Assembly: GCA_051414805.1 (NCBI GenBank)
Contig: CP166702.1
Coordinates: forward strand, 5,518,001 to 5,582,000
DNA: 64,000 nucleotides
Reading direction: 5' to 3'
Source: Xenophilus sp003671765
GTDB taxonomy: Bacteria > Pseudomonadota > Gammaproteobacteria > Burkholderiales > Burkholderiaceae_C
Shown here piece after piece: positions 27,268 through 36,700 of this stretch. Each line of letters begins with the position of its first letter. The stretch's first letter is position 1. A program made the translations under genes and the position numbers. A model generated the notes under the pieces. The model had not been told where the DNA came from. It searched no databases and saw only the letters and a program-made list of their open reading frames with translations.

Positions 27268-30200
27268 TCACATGTTCAGCACCGTCACGGCCGGTCCGAC
27301 CGTCACGCTGCGGTTGACCACGCCGGTCGACGGCAGCGTCACGGTGTAGCCCGCGTTCGCTGCCCAGGGCGTGTTGCCCGTCACCCCGGCTGCCCCGGCG
27401 AGCGCGCCACCCGTGGTGCGCACGCTGCCCGTGGTCATGCCGACGCCGGCCGTGGACTGGTTGCCCACGATGGCGACCGTGCCGGTGATGACGCCGCGGT
27501 TGATGACGGAGTTGCTCGTGCCGCCTGCCATCGCCGAACCGCGGTTCCCGCTGATCACGATGTTGCCGGCCATGAGCCCATGGTTGACGACGGAGTTGAC
27601 CGTGCCGCCCTGTAGGCTGGAGCCTTGGTTGCCCAGGATGGCCACCCGGCCCGTGAGCGTGCCGCGGTTGTCGACGCTGTTCACCGTGCCGCCCCCGCGT
27701 GCCTCGCCCCGGTTGCCGATGATCGCGATGTTGGCGCTCATCAGGTTGCCGCTGCCCCGGTTGTGCACGCTGTTGACCGTGCCGCCGCCGCGCGCCGACC
27801 CGGTGTTGCCCGCGATGGTGATGCTGCCGGCGCCGATGCGGCCCTGGTTGATCACGCTGTTGACGGTGCCCCCGCCCTGCGTCGTTCCCTGGTTGCCCAG
27901 CACCGTGATCTGGCCGCCGGCGATGGTGCCGCCGTTGACCACACTGTTGGCCACGCCGCCGCCCTGCACGCTGCCGCGGTTGCCCATGATGGCGATGCGG
28001 CTGCTGCCGATGGTGCCGCTGTTGTCCACCGAGTTGATGCTGCCCTTGTGCGCGCTGCCCTGGTTGCCGGTGATCGCCACCTGCGAGCCGGCGATGCGGC
28101 CGTTGCTGCGGTTGCGCAGGCTGGCGGCGCTGGCGTCCTCGCCGTCGGCCTGCGCGCCGCTGCGCTGGTTGCCGGTGATGGCCACCTGCGAGCCGCTCGT
28201 GCGGCCCTCGTTGAAGAAGCTGTTGGCCACGGCCGTCTTGCCGTCAGGCGTGCTCACGTCGGCCGCCGTGTTGCCGCTGAGGGTGGTGGGTGTGCCTTCG
28301 GTGGTGGCGCCCTCGCCGACCATCACGCTGTTGGCCAGCGCGACGCCCTTCTCGGCGCGCACGTTGTCGGCGGTGTTGCCCAGCAGTTGCATGCTGCTCG
28401 CGCGCAGGGCGCCGAGCACCTGCACCGCATTGGCGCTGGCGGCCCCCACGCCCTTGCCCATCACGGCGTGGCCGGCGATCGTGCCTTCCTTGCCTTCGCT
28501 CTTCACGTTGCTGGCGCGGTTGTCGGCCAGCGTGACGGGGCTGCCCTGCACCTCGCCCTGGCCGTTGACCGCCAGCGCGTTGGCGTTGATGCGGCCGCCG
28601 TCGGCGTTGAGCGCCTGCGCGCGGTTGCCCCGCACCGTCACCGGCGAGCCCGACAGGCGCACGCCGTTCTCGCCCTCGAGGTAGACGCCGTTGGCCACCA
28701 GGATGCCGTTCTTCGCATCGCCGATGCCGGCCACCTGGCCGTAGCTGCCGCCGGTGCGCACGTCGCTGGCCGTGTTGTCGGTGATCGTCACCGGGCTGCC
28801 CGACACGCTCGCGTCGCGGTAGCCCGCCAGCGCGTTGACCAGGGCCGTGCCGCCGATCGCGGCCACCTGCGTGGCGCGGTTGTCGCGCAGCGTGAGGGGC
28901 GAGCCGCTGTCGACCCGCGTGTTCTCGTACAGCACGACCGCGTTGGTGGCGGCGCGCGCCACGCTGCGTTCGCTGAAGGCGTTGCCCGGGCCGGCCATGG
29001 AACTGGCGCCGGTGGACACCTGGGAGGCGGTGTTGCCCGACAGCTGCGTGGTGGCCGACAGGCGCGAGCCGGCGCCCTCGCCCTTCTCGACGCTCACGCT
29101 GTTGGCGACCAGCTTGCCGCCCTGCGCCGACAGCTCGCGCGCGGTGTTGTCGCGCAGGCTCACGCTGCCCGCGTCGACGGTGGAGCCGAACACGCCCAGG
29201 CTGTTGGCCAGCGCCATCGCGTTCTGCTTGGACGAGAAGAGCAGGCCCCCCGCGGCACTGCCCGAGAAGCCGTTGGCACGCACGTTCTCGGCCGTGTTGC
29301 CGGCGAGGTCGAGGCGCCCGTTGCGCACCGTGCCTTCGCTCAGCAGCGCGCTGTTGGCGGCCGCGAGACCGCCCGAGCCCTGCACGCCGCGGGCCGTGTT
29401 GTTGCTGAGCGTGACCGGCGTGTTGTCCAGCGTGGCCTGGCTGTCCAGCGCCACGCTGTTGGCCAGCGCGCGGCCGTTGCGCTCGAACTCGCCGACGAAG
29501 CCGCCGCCGATGGTGGCGCGGCCGCCGGCCGTGTTGACGTCGGTGGCGCGGTTGTCGGTCAGCGTGATGTTGCTGCTGCGGGTGGTCGCGTTCTGCAGCC
29601 AGATGCTGTTGGCCGCGGCGGCGCCGCCCACCGCCTGCACCTGGTCGGCCTGGTTGCCCGACAGCGTGTGGCGCGTGGCGCCCTGCAGCTGTCCGCCCTG
29701 CACCGAGATGCTGTTGGCCAGCGCCGCAGCGGACATCTGCACGTCGGCCAGCGCGCCCTTGAGGATGGAACCGCTGCCGCCGCTGGCTTCGACGCGGCCG
29801 GCCTTGTTGTTCGACAGCTGCGCCTGGTACTGGCGCAGGTCGCCGCCCTGGTAGTCGGCGAGGTTCACAGTGTTGGCCAGGGCGCTGCCGCCCAGGGCAC
29901 TCATGCCGTCGACCTCGTTGCCCTGCTGCGTGATGCGCGCGCCCTGGAGCTGGCTGCCGGCCGCCGTGACCGCATTGGCCGCAGCGACGCCGGTGAGGTC
30001 GGCCTGGGCCACCGCGCCCCAGCCCGCGCCGCCGGATCCGCCGCCGGCGCGCACGTTGCGCGCCGTGTTGCGCACCTGCTGCGTCTGCAGGTCCTCGACC
30101 TTGCTTCGCGCGAGCGTGGTGGCGTTGGCGATGGCCGCGCCGCCGAGCGAGGCAATGCCCTCGGCGGTGTTGTTCATGACGTCGATGCGCGCCCGGCGCA

Positions 30201-30768
30201 CGTCGGTCTCGTCGCTCAGCAGCCCGTTGGCCGTGGCACGGCCCGGCAGCTGCAGCGAGCCGGCGCCGAGCAGCACGGAGGCCTTGGCCCCGTGCGCCTC
30301 GATGCGCCCGGCCTGGTTGTTCTGGATGTTGACGACGCTGTCCGTGAGCGGGCGTCGGCCCGCGCCGCCGGAGATGAGCGCCGTGTTGGCCGTGGCCGCG
30401 CCGCCGATGGCAGTGACGAAGCCGGTGACCTGGTTCTGCAGCACGTTGAGCTGCGAGTTGTTCACGTCGAGCGCGGACAGGCCCACGGTGTTGGCCTGCG
30501 CCGTCGCGATGAGGTCGAGCGAGGCGCCCAGCCCCGCACCCACCGTGGCCTTGCCGCCGCCGGCCGTCACTTCGGCGTTCGCCTTGTTGCCGGTCGCGCG
30601 CGCGGCGCTGTTGCCCTTGAGCTCGGTGCCGGGCCGCTGCGTGACCCAGCCCAGGCCGTGCAGCACGCTCTCCTGCGCACCTGCGATCGGCGCCATGAGC
30701 AGCGAAGTGCCACCGCACAGTGCGGCGATGAGGGCAACGGTGTTCTTTCGTCGAAGGGACTGGGTCAC
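27268..30768 (-). CDS. Giant secreted repeat protein (predicted beta-solenoid, putative fibre or adhesin)
   Basis: A 1166-residue protein with signal peptide VALIAALCGGTSLLMAPIAG. Residues about 55-870 hold some 19 imperfect units of the form N-x-A-x-x-V-x-A-x-G-G-x-A-x-A-N-S-V. They alternate almost strictly between a short unit (about 37 residues) and a longer one with a Gly-rich insert. Residues about 900-1105 hold seven tighter 28-31-residue units of the form NSVxNxGxIxGxxIxIxGNxGSxxGGG. The protein ends VTVLNM. It is rich in Asn, Gly, Ala, Val and Thr, almost without Cys or Trp in the repeats. A stacked beta structure is likely, with export through the CsgG-like protein. Confidence 0.8.
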   Translation of the reverse strand: MTQSLRRKNTVALIAALCGGTSLLMAPIAGAQESVLHGLGWVTQRPGTELKGNSAARATGNKANAEVTAGGGKATVGAGLGASLDLIATAQANTVGLSALDVNNSQLNVLQNQVTGFVTAIGGAATANTALISGGAGRRPLTDSVVNIQNNQAGRIEAHGAKASVLLGAGSLQLPGRATANGLLSDETDVRRARIDVMNNTAEGIASLGGAAIANATTLARSKVEDLQTQQVRNTARNVRAGGGSGGAGWGAVAQADLTGVAAANAVTAAGSQLQGARITQQGNEVDGMSALGGSALANTVNLADYQGGDLRQYQAQLSNNKAGRVEASGGSGSILKGALADVQMSAAALANSISVQGGQLQGATRHTLSGNQADQVQAVGGAAAANSIWLQNATTRSSNITLTDNRATDVNTAGGRATIGGGFVGEFERNGRALANSVALDSQATLDNTPVTLSNNTARGVQGSGGLAAANSALLSEGTVRNGRLDLAGNTAENVRANGFSGSAAGGLLFSSKQNAMALANSLGVFGSTVDAGSVSLRDNTARELSAQGGKLVANSVSVEKGEGAGSRLSATTQLSGNTASQVSTGASSMAGPGNAFSERSVARAATNAVVLYENTRVDSGSPLTLRDNRATQVAAIGGTALVNALAGYRDASVSGSPVTITDNTASDVRTGGSYGQVAGIGDAKNGILVANGVYLEGENGVRLSGSPVTVRGNRAQALNADGGRINANALAVNGQGEVQGSPVTLADNRASNVKSEGKEGTIAGHAVMGKGVGAASANAVQVLGALRASSMQLLGNTADNVRAEKGVALANSVMVGEGATTEGTPTTLSGNTAADVSTPDGKTAVANSFFNEGRTSGSQVAITGNQRSGAQADGEDASAASLRNRSNGRIAGSQVAITGNQGSAHKGSINSVDNSGTIGSSRIAIMGNRGSVQGGGVANSVVNGGTIAGGQITVLGNQGTTQGGGTVNSVINQGRIGAGSITIAGNTGSARGGGTVNSVHNRGSGNLMSANIAIIGNRGEARGGGTVNSVDNRGTLTGRVAILGNQGSSLQGGTVNSVVNHGLMAGNIVISGNRGSAMAGGTSNSVINRGVITGTVAIVGNQSTAGVGMTTGSVRTTGGALAGAAGVTGNTPWAANAGYTVTLPSTGVVNRSVTVGPAVTVLNM

Positions 30769-30896
30769 AGCGGTCTCCGTGGGTCAGGACGGGTGATGGG
30801 GCTCACCGCGTCCACAGCGGCCGGCGCGCAGGCGGCACCGGCACCGGTCGATGCGGGCGGGCGCGCAGGCTGCGCGCCGCCGCGGGCCGGTCGCGC

Positions 30897-31265
30897 TCAG
30901 TTGATGTTGACGCTGTTGACGTTGGCGGTGCCGCCGATGGCCTTGACGTTGGTGGCTTCGTTGCCGCTGATGGTGATGTCGCTGTCCTTGACCTTCGAGC
31001 CGGTGATGTTCACGGTGTTGACGTTGGCCATGCCGGTCATGCTGACGTTGGCGCCCACCTTCAGCACGCCCGCTTCGCCGCCTCCGGCCAGCACGTCGCG
31101 CGCCTTGTTGTTGCTCACGGTGATGCGGGTGTTGGTGACTTCGGAGCCCAGCGAGCCGTTGGCCTTGCCCACGCCGGGGATGCTGATGGCACCGCTTTGC
31201 GCGAAGGCGGCGCTCGAGAAGGCGGCGACGAGCGCAACGGCGCCGGCTGCAACGATTTTCTTCAT
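30897..31265 (-). CDS. Small secreted two-unit repeat protein, first gene of the cluster
   Basis: A 122-residue protein. A signal peptide (VAAGAVALVAAFSSAAFAQ) precedes one long and one short repeat unit: TRITVSNNKARDVLAGGGEA running to GMANVNTVNITG, then DSDITISGNEATNVKAIGG running to TANVNSVNIN. The same long-short pair is repeated about nine times in the protein encoded 128 bp downstream. It has an AGGAG site and ATG 31265, and is preceded by a 493-bp AT-richer region. A curlin-like major subunit is the simplest guess. Confidence 0.8.
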   Translation of the reverse strand: MKKIVAAGAVALVAAFSSAAFAQSGAISIPGVGKANGSLGSEVTNTRITVSNNKARDVLAGGGEAGVLKVGANVSMTGMANVNTVNITGSKVKDSDITISGNEATNVKAIGGTANVNSVNIN

Positions 31266-31758
31266 GTGTTCACTCCTGGTAGATGCGAAAGATGGAAGGT
31301 GTTGAAGCGCGGTCCGATGCGGACCACGGGGCGCAATCTACCGATGCAAAGTGACATGCCTTGTCTTATTTGTAAGTCGCTGTTGAGGTCACGCCTGCTT
31401 ACGAAATCGCGTGTGCGCTGAGCCGATGCGTGAAATTTCTCGCACTTCTTCATGCATGCATCGGAACTTTCAGCGAGCGCTCACACATGGTTTGCGAGCG
31501 ATTTCGGACCTCATCTTTAATAGGAAGGTCTGCACTTGTACCGCGAGGGAGGCCCGGTGTGGCGGCAAGCTCACACCCGAGGCGGCCGGGCCCTGTCAAG
31601 CCCATTCGTCGTACATGCAACCGGACGCAAGGCTTCGCGCAGCGCGTATCGAAACATTGATTCACAAACACGCCGCTTCACTGGCGCTCCCTGTCGGACG
31701 GGTCTGACAAGGTGCACGCACTCACTCGCAGACACTCGGGGCCCTCCAAGCCACGACC
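31266..31758. promoter_or_regulatory. Gene-free divergent region, richer in A+T than its surroundings
   Basis: No convincing gene lies in these 493 bp. The stretch of about 31330-31530 is noticeably poorer in GC than the rest of the window, with several T- and A-runs and ATGCATGCATCGG at 31453. It separates the first gene of the repeat-protein cluster (minus) from a lipoprotein gene (plus) and must hold the promoters of both. Such a long AT-rich leader is common for regulated surface-structure operons. No consensus promoter is assigned. Confidence 0.5.
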
Positions 31759-32427
31759 ATGCACTTCATGCGCTTCAACACCTGCTTCACCGCCCCTGTT
31801 TCCTCGTTGCGAATCGCACGCACGGCCGCCCTGCTTGGGGCCTGCGTGGTCGGTGCCGTGGCGCTCTCGGCCTGCAAGGACGGCACCGGCAATGGCAGTG
31901 CGAACGGCATCCGTTTTCCGGACGACGCGCAGATCACGCAGGCGCTGCAGGCCAACTTCGGCGAAGACCCGAACAACGCCAAGGCGCGCGAACTGATCCA
32001 GGTGCTGGGCGGCGAGAAGGGCCAGCTCGACTACAAGATCCGCCGCGTGATCTGGCGCCAGGGCGCCTTCGAGGCGCAGTACGACGTGAGCCTGAAGATG
32101 GGCCAGCCCGGCGCGGTGAGCCTGCAGAAGCTCTACGCGACCATGGTGCCGAAGGACGAAGCGGCCAAGCTGCCCGAGCAGACACTTCAGGCCTACGAGG
32201 ACTGGCTCAAGAACAACGCCGCCACGCTCGAGAAGAGCAACCCGCAGCAGGCGCAGGCGCTGCGCGCCAGCCTCGAGAGCCTGGGCAAGTGCTACCGCGA
32301 GGCCAAGCCCGACGACCGCGTGGCGCTGATGAACGGGCTGGGCGCGCTGATCTCGCCGGCGCGCGAAGGCTGGTACGCCGACCGGCTGCAGTCGCCCAGC
32401 GTGGAACTGCGCTGCCTGCCGTTGTAG
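31759..32427 (+). CDS. Lipoprotein of unknown function
   Basis: A 222-residue protein. It has a lipoprotein signal (LLGACVVGAVALSACKDGTG, lipidated Cys in LSAC) and a short linker. A mostly helical domain follows: DAQITQALQANFGEDPNNAK, RRVIWRQGAFEAQYDVSLKM and LEKSNPQQAQALRASLESLG. Two cysteines sit near the C-terminus (KCYREAK and LRCLPL). It is divergent from the repeat-protein cluster and shares its long upstream region, so it may be related, but no family is recognised. ATG 31759 and ATG 31768 are both possible starts. Confidence 0.8.
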   Translation: MHFMRFNTCFTAPVSSLRIARTAALLGACVVGAVALSACKDGTGNGSANGIRFPDDAQITQALQANFGEDPNNAKARELIQVLGGEKGQLDYKIRRVIWRQGAFEAQYDVSLKMGQPGAVSLQKLYATMVPKDEAAKLPEQTLQAYEDWLKNNAATLEKSNPQQAQALRASLESLGKCYREAKPDDRVALMNGLGALISPAREGWYADRLQSPSVELRCLPL

Positions 32428-32452
32428 GGACGGGCGCCGGCCGCGAACGGGA

Positions 32453-33646
32453 TCAGCGCAGCAGGCCGCGCCCGGCCAGGTTGCGCATCAGCGCGCCGAT
32501 GCCGAAGTCCCAGCGCGGCGCCTCGTGCGCATGCACGACGCGGTTGACCAGCGCGCCCAGCTCGGGCGCGGCGATGGTCACGCGATCGCCCACCACATGC
32601 GTGAAGCCCTGGCCGGGGCCGTGGCGGTCCTGCGTCGGCGCGAACATGGTGCCCAGGAAGAGCATCAGCCCGTCGGGGTAGGCATGGTGCGGGCCGATGG
32701 CCTGGGCCGCGAGGTCCAGCGGGTCGCGGCTGATCTTCGCGAGCGAGCTGCTGCCCTCCATCACGAAGCCTTCGGGGCCCTCGACCTTCAGGGCCACGGT
32801 GATGCGGCGCACGTCGTCGATGCCGAAGTGCGCGTCGAACAGCCGCACGAAGGGGCCGATGGCGCAGGAGGCGTTGTTGTCCTTGGCCTTGCCCAGCAGC
32901 AGCGCGCTGCGGCCCTCGATGTCGCGCAGGTTGACGTCGTTGCCCAGCGCGGCACCGACCACGCGGCCGCGGCTGTCGATGGCGAGCACGACCTCGGGCT
33001 CGGGGTTGTTCCACACCGACTTGGCCAGGATGCCGACGTCGGCGCCGGTGCCCACCGCCGCGAGCACCGGCGCCTTGGTGAAGATCTCCGCGTCGGGCCC
33101 GATGCCGACCTCGAGGTACTGCGACCAGGCGTTCTGCGCGATCAGCAGCTCCTTGACCTTGGCCGCCTGCGCCGAGCCGGGCACGATGCCCGCGAGGTTG
33201 TCGCCCAGCACCTGCGAGAGGCCGGTGCGGATCGCCTCCGCCTTGCTCGCATCGCCGCGTGCCTGTTCCTCGATCACGCGTTCGAGCAGGCTCGCGACAA
33301 AGGTGACGCCGCTCGCCTTGACGGCCTGCAGGTCGCAGGGCGCGAGCAGCCAGGGCTGCGCGTCGTCGCGCGCCGTGGCGTCGCTGTTGCGCAGCACCTC
33401 GGCCAGCGACGCGATGCGCGGCGCCTCGCCGGCGTCCAGCAGGCGCCGCACCGCGGCGGCTGCATCGTCCTGCTCGAACAGCTCGCTGGCGGTGGGCGCC
33501 AGGGCCGACAGCTCGTGCAACGCATCGCCGCGCACCGCCACCAGCACCGGGCCGACGCCGGGTTGCCAGAGCCGCCCCACGAGCAATGCGCGCTCGGCGT
33601 CCTGCGGCAGGCTGTGGATGGGGTCGAGGGGCATGGGCGAGGTCAT
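32453..33646 (-). CDS. Fumarylacetoacetate hydrolase family protein (GguC/AraD1-like)
   Basis: A 397-residue protein from ATG 33646. The C-terminal FAH-fold domain carries EPEVVLAIDSRGRVVGAALG, GNDVNLRDIEGRSALLLGKA and DNNASCAIGPFVRLFD, with Glu and Asp metal ligands. The long N-terminal part and the ASCAIGPF pattern resemble the GguC/2-keto-3-deoxy-sugar dehydratase branch more than true FAH. It lies at the end of the nicotinate island, 126 bp after the dehydrogenase and separated from it by a dispersed repeat. A late role in the same pathway is possible but unproven. Confidence 0.78.
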   Translation of the reverse strand: MTSPMPLDPIHSLPQDAERALLVGRLWQPGVGPVLVAVRGDALHELSALAPTASELFEQDDAAAAVRRLLDAGEAPRIASLAEVLRNSDATARDDAQPWLLAPCDLQAVKASGVTFVASLLERVIEEQARGDASKAEAIRTGLSQVLGDNLAGIVPGSAQAAKVKELLIAQNAWSQYLEVGIGPDAEIFTKAPVLAAVGTGADVGILAKSVWNNPEPEVVLAIDSRGRVVGAALGNDVNLRDIEGRSALLLGKAKDNNASCAIGPFVRLFDAHFGIDDVRRITVALKVEGPEGFVMEGSSSLAKISRDPLDLAAQAIGPHHAYPDGLMLFLGTMFAPTQDRHGPGQGFTHVVGDRVTIAAPELGALVNRVVHAHEAPRWDFGIGALMRNLAGRGLLR

Positions 33647-33704
33647 CGGGGTCTCCGTGGCGGATGAGGGCCAGAGTGTCGCCGCAGCTTCCCCGCCCCG
33701 AATC

Positions 33705-33766
33705 ACTATCGAATTGATAGCTGCTTGCGCAGATGGGCCGGGCGCTGCAGGCCGATCTGGTTCGGA
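33705..33766 (+). repeat. Dispersed 62-bp repeat, family 1, between dehydrogenase and FAH genes
   Basis: The copy begins ACTATCGAATTGATAGC and continues TGGGCCGGGCGCTGCAGGCC then GATCTGGTT. It lies 6 bp beyond the dehydrogenase stop and before the FAH-family gene, in opposite orientation to both. It is the same element as at 22583-22645 and 9708-9769. Confidence 0.75.
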
Positions 33767-33772
33767 GCTTCG

Positions 33773-36700
33773 TCAGCGTGCGGGTGCGCCGTGCCCCGGC
33801 GCCGCACGCAGGCGGGCGACCTGCGCCGGCAGATCGGTCCAGGGCGAGGCCTGCGGCGCGAAGCGCGCGCGCATGTAGCCGGCCAGTTCGGCGATCTGCG
33901 CGTCGCTCAGCGCCTCGCGGAAGGCGGGCATGAAGCCGAGGTCCTTCGCTGCCGGTTCGCGCACGCCGTCGAGGATGGTGCGGATGAGGTTGTCGGGCCG
34001 GTCGCTCACCAACTGGCTGTTGAGGGCCAGCGGCGTGTTCACGCCCAGCAGCGTCGGGCCATCGCCATCGTGGTGGCAGGCGGCGCAGGCCATCTCGAAC
34101 ATGCGCTGCGGCGCGCCGAGCAGTTGGTCCTGCCGCGCCGCGGCGGCCTGCACCACGGCCTGCGCCTGCTGCTGCGGATCGGGCGCCGGCGCGGGGTTGA
34201 AGGACGCGAGGTAGGTGGCCATGGCGCGGATGTCGGCATCGGACACCTGCTGCAGTTCGCGCACCACCTCCGCCATCGGCCCGCCCGCGACGCCGTGCCG
34301 CGGCGAGTGGCCGTGGCGCAGATAGGCGTACAGCGCATCCGCATCCCAGGCCACGGGCGACTTCGACAGCGACGTGAGCGCGGGCGCTTCCCAGCCGTCG
34401 ATGGTGGCGCCGGCCAGGAAGGCGCTGCCCACCTGTTCCGCGCCCAGCGCGTTGCGCGGCGTGTGGCAGGCGCCGCAGTGGCCCAGGCCGTTGACGAGGT
34501 AGGCGCCCCGATTCCACTCGGCGCTCTGCGTTGCAACGGGCGCATACGGCGCCGCGTCGTGGAACAAGGCGTTCCAGCCCGCCATCAGGGGCCGCAGGTT
34601 GAAGGGGAAGCGCAGGTCGTTGGCCGGCAGGATGGCGGGCGAGCCGTCCTCTCTCGCCCCCGCCTTCACCGCGGGCAGCGACTGCAGGTAGGCGTACAGC
34701 GCCTGCAGGTCGTCGTCGCTGGTCTTGGCGAAGGCGGTGTACGGGAAGGCCGGGTAGAGGTGCCGGCCGTCGCGCGAGATGCCTTCGCGCATCGCACGCT
34801 GGAAGGCCGTGAAGGACCAGCGGCCCAGGCCCGTCTCGGGGTCGGGCGTGAGGTTGGTGGTGTACAGGGTGCCGAAGGGCGTTTCCATCGCCCGGCCGCC
34901 GGCATTGGGCGTGCCGCCGGGCGCGGTGTGGCACACGGCGCAATCGCCCAGCGCGGCGAGCTGGCGGCCGCGCTCGATCGTCTCGGCGCTGTAGGCCGGT
35001 GCACTGAACGAGACGGGCGCGATGGCCGGCCGCCAGCCGAGCAGGCCGGCGATGGCGCCGAGGCCGCCGAGGACCAGCGCGGCGCCCGTGGCCCACAGGC
35101 CCTTGCGGCGCGGCAAGGGCACACCGGCCGGCAGAACGCGCGCCGGCACCGGCTGCGGATGCGGCGCCTCGTCGCGCGTCGCGTCGCCGCCTGTGGGTGG
35201 CAGCGGATTCAGCGCGGCGCGCACCACCTCCGGTGTGAACGGCGGCGCGCGAAAGCGCACGCCCGTCGCGTCGAAGATCGCATTGGCGATCGCGGCCGTG
35301 CCAGGCACCGAGGCGGACTCGCCGGCGCCCAGCGGCGGTTCGCCGGGGCGTGGCATCTGCAGCACCTCGACGACCGGCACCTCGCGGAAGCTGAGAATCG
35401 GGTAGCTGCCCCATTCGCGATTCGCGACCACGCCCTGCGGCAGCACGCCGGGCAGTTGCTCCTTCGCAGCGGCGCCCGCGGGCGACGCGGGCGCGAACTG
35501 CACCTGCTCCTTCAGGGCTCGGCTGGTGGTCTGCAGCACGTTGCCGTGCACCTGGTGCTCGACGCCCGCCGGGTTGATGGTCAGGCCGGCATCGTGGCCC
35601 ACCACCACGCGGCGCACGTGCACCTCGCCCGTCCTGCGATTGACCTCCACGTCGGCCACCCACGCAGCCCAGGCGGCGCCGAAGCCGGGCCACTTGCTGT
35701 GGATGTAGCGCGCATACGCGAATCCCTGTCCGAAAAGGATGTCGCCGCCCGACCCCAACCCGCCATCGGCGTTCTCCTGCGGCCCGGTGCGCATGCGCCA
35801 GCCCGCCTTCTGCGCGGTGGCTTGCACGAGCTCGATGGCGCGCGGGTCGTCGAGGTGCCGCAGGCGGAACTGCACCGGGTCCACGCCCGCGGCGGTGGCC
35901 AGTTCGTCGATGAAGGACTCGTGCGCGAAGGAGTTGGGCAAGGCCGAGACGCCGCGCAGCCAGGAGGCGCGCACGATCGGCGCCATGTCGTTGACCTTCA
36001 CCCGCAGGTGCGCGTAGGCGTAGGGCGGGCGCGCGGTGCGGTCGCCCATCTCGTAGGCATGCGGCTGCGCATCGACGGTGCCGGTGAGCAGCAGCGCCAG
36101 CGTGGGCGCGCCGTTGCTGGGGTAGGAGGTCTCGAAGTCGTAGGCGCCGATGCCACCCTCGGGCGACAGGGCGCCCGCCACCGTCATGAGCTGCGCCGTG
36201 CCCTTGGGCTCCCAGGCGTGCTCCTGCTCGCGCGTGAGCTGCACGCGCACGGGCGCGCCCACGGCACGGGCCAGCAGCGCCGCATCGGCCGCCACGTCGT
36301 CGGCACCGTTGCGGCCGTAGCAGCCGGCGGCCTCCATGCGCACGACGTCGACGTCGATGTCCTGCACGCCCATGAGCTTCGCGAGGTCGGCCCGCAGGAC
36401 ATGCGGGTTCTGAGATCCCGCCCAAACGCGCAAGCGCGCGCCCCCACGCTCCCCCGCTTCGCGCGGTCCGCTGCCCCCCGAGGGGGCGCTCGCCCCTGGC
36501 CCCGGCACAGCCGGGGCGGCCGATCCTGCGGATCGGGGGCTCGGCGCAGTTGGCTCCTCCAGCCACTGCGCGACGGCGCAGGAGGGGCCGATGGAGGCAT
36601 GCAGCTGGTACGGCCACAGGTAGGTGCGGCGCATCGCGTCGCCCGCACCGGCCAGGGCCGCATCGACGTTGCCCTCGTCCACCAGCAGCCGCTGCGTGGC

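Noticed and set aside
27456..28071. Regular DNA periodicity in the giant gene, considered as a CRISPR-like or minisatellite array.
   Set aside because: The period of about 84-93 bp follows protein units of 28-31 residues with divergent third bases. There are no identical repeats with unique spacers.
27625..31305. A 1226-codon open frame on the plus strand, opposite the giant repeat-protein gene.
   Set aside because: It mirrors the high-GC repeats of the minus-strand gene, has Ala/Arg/His/Val-rich random composition, no signal peptide or domain, and the minus-strand product has a good signal peptide and clear repeats.
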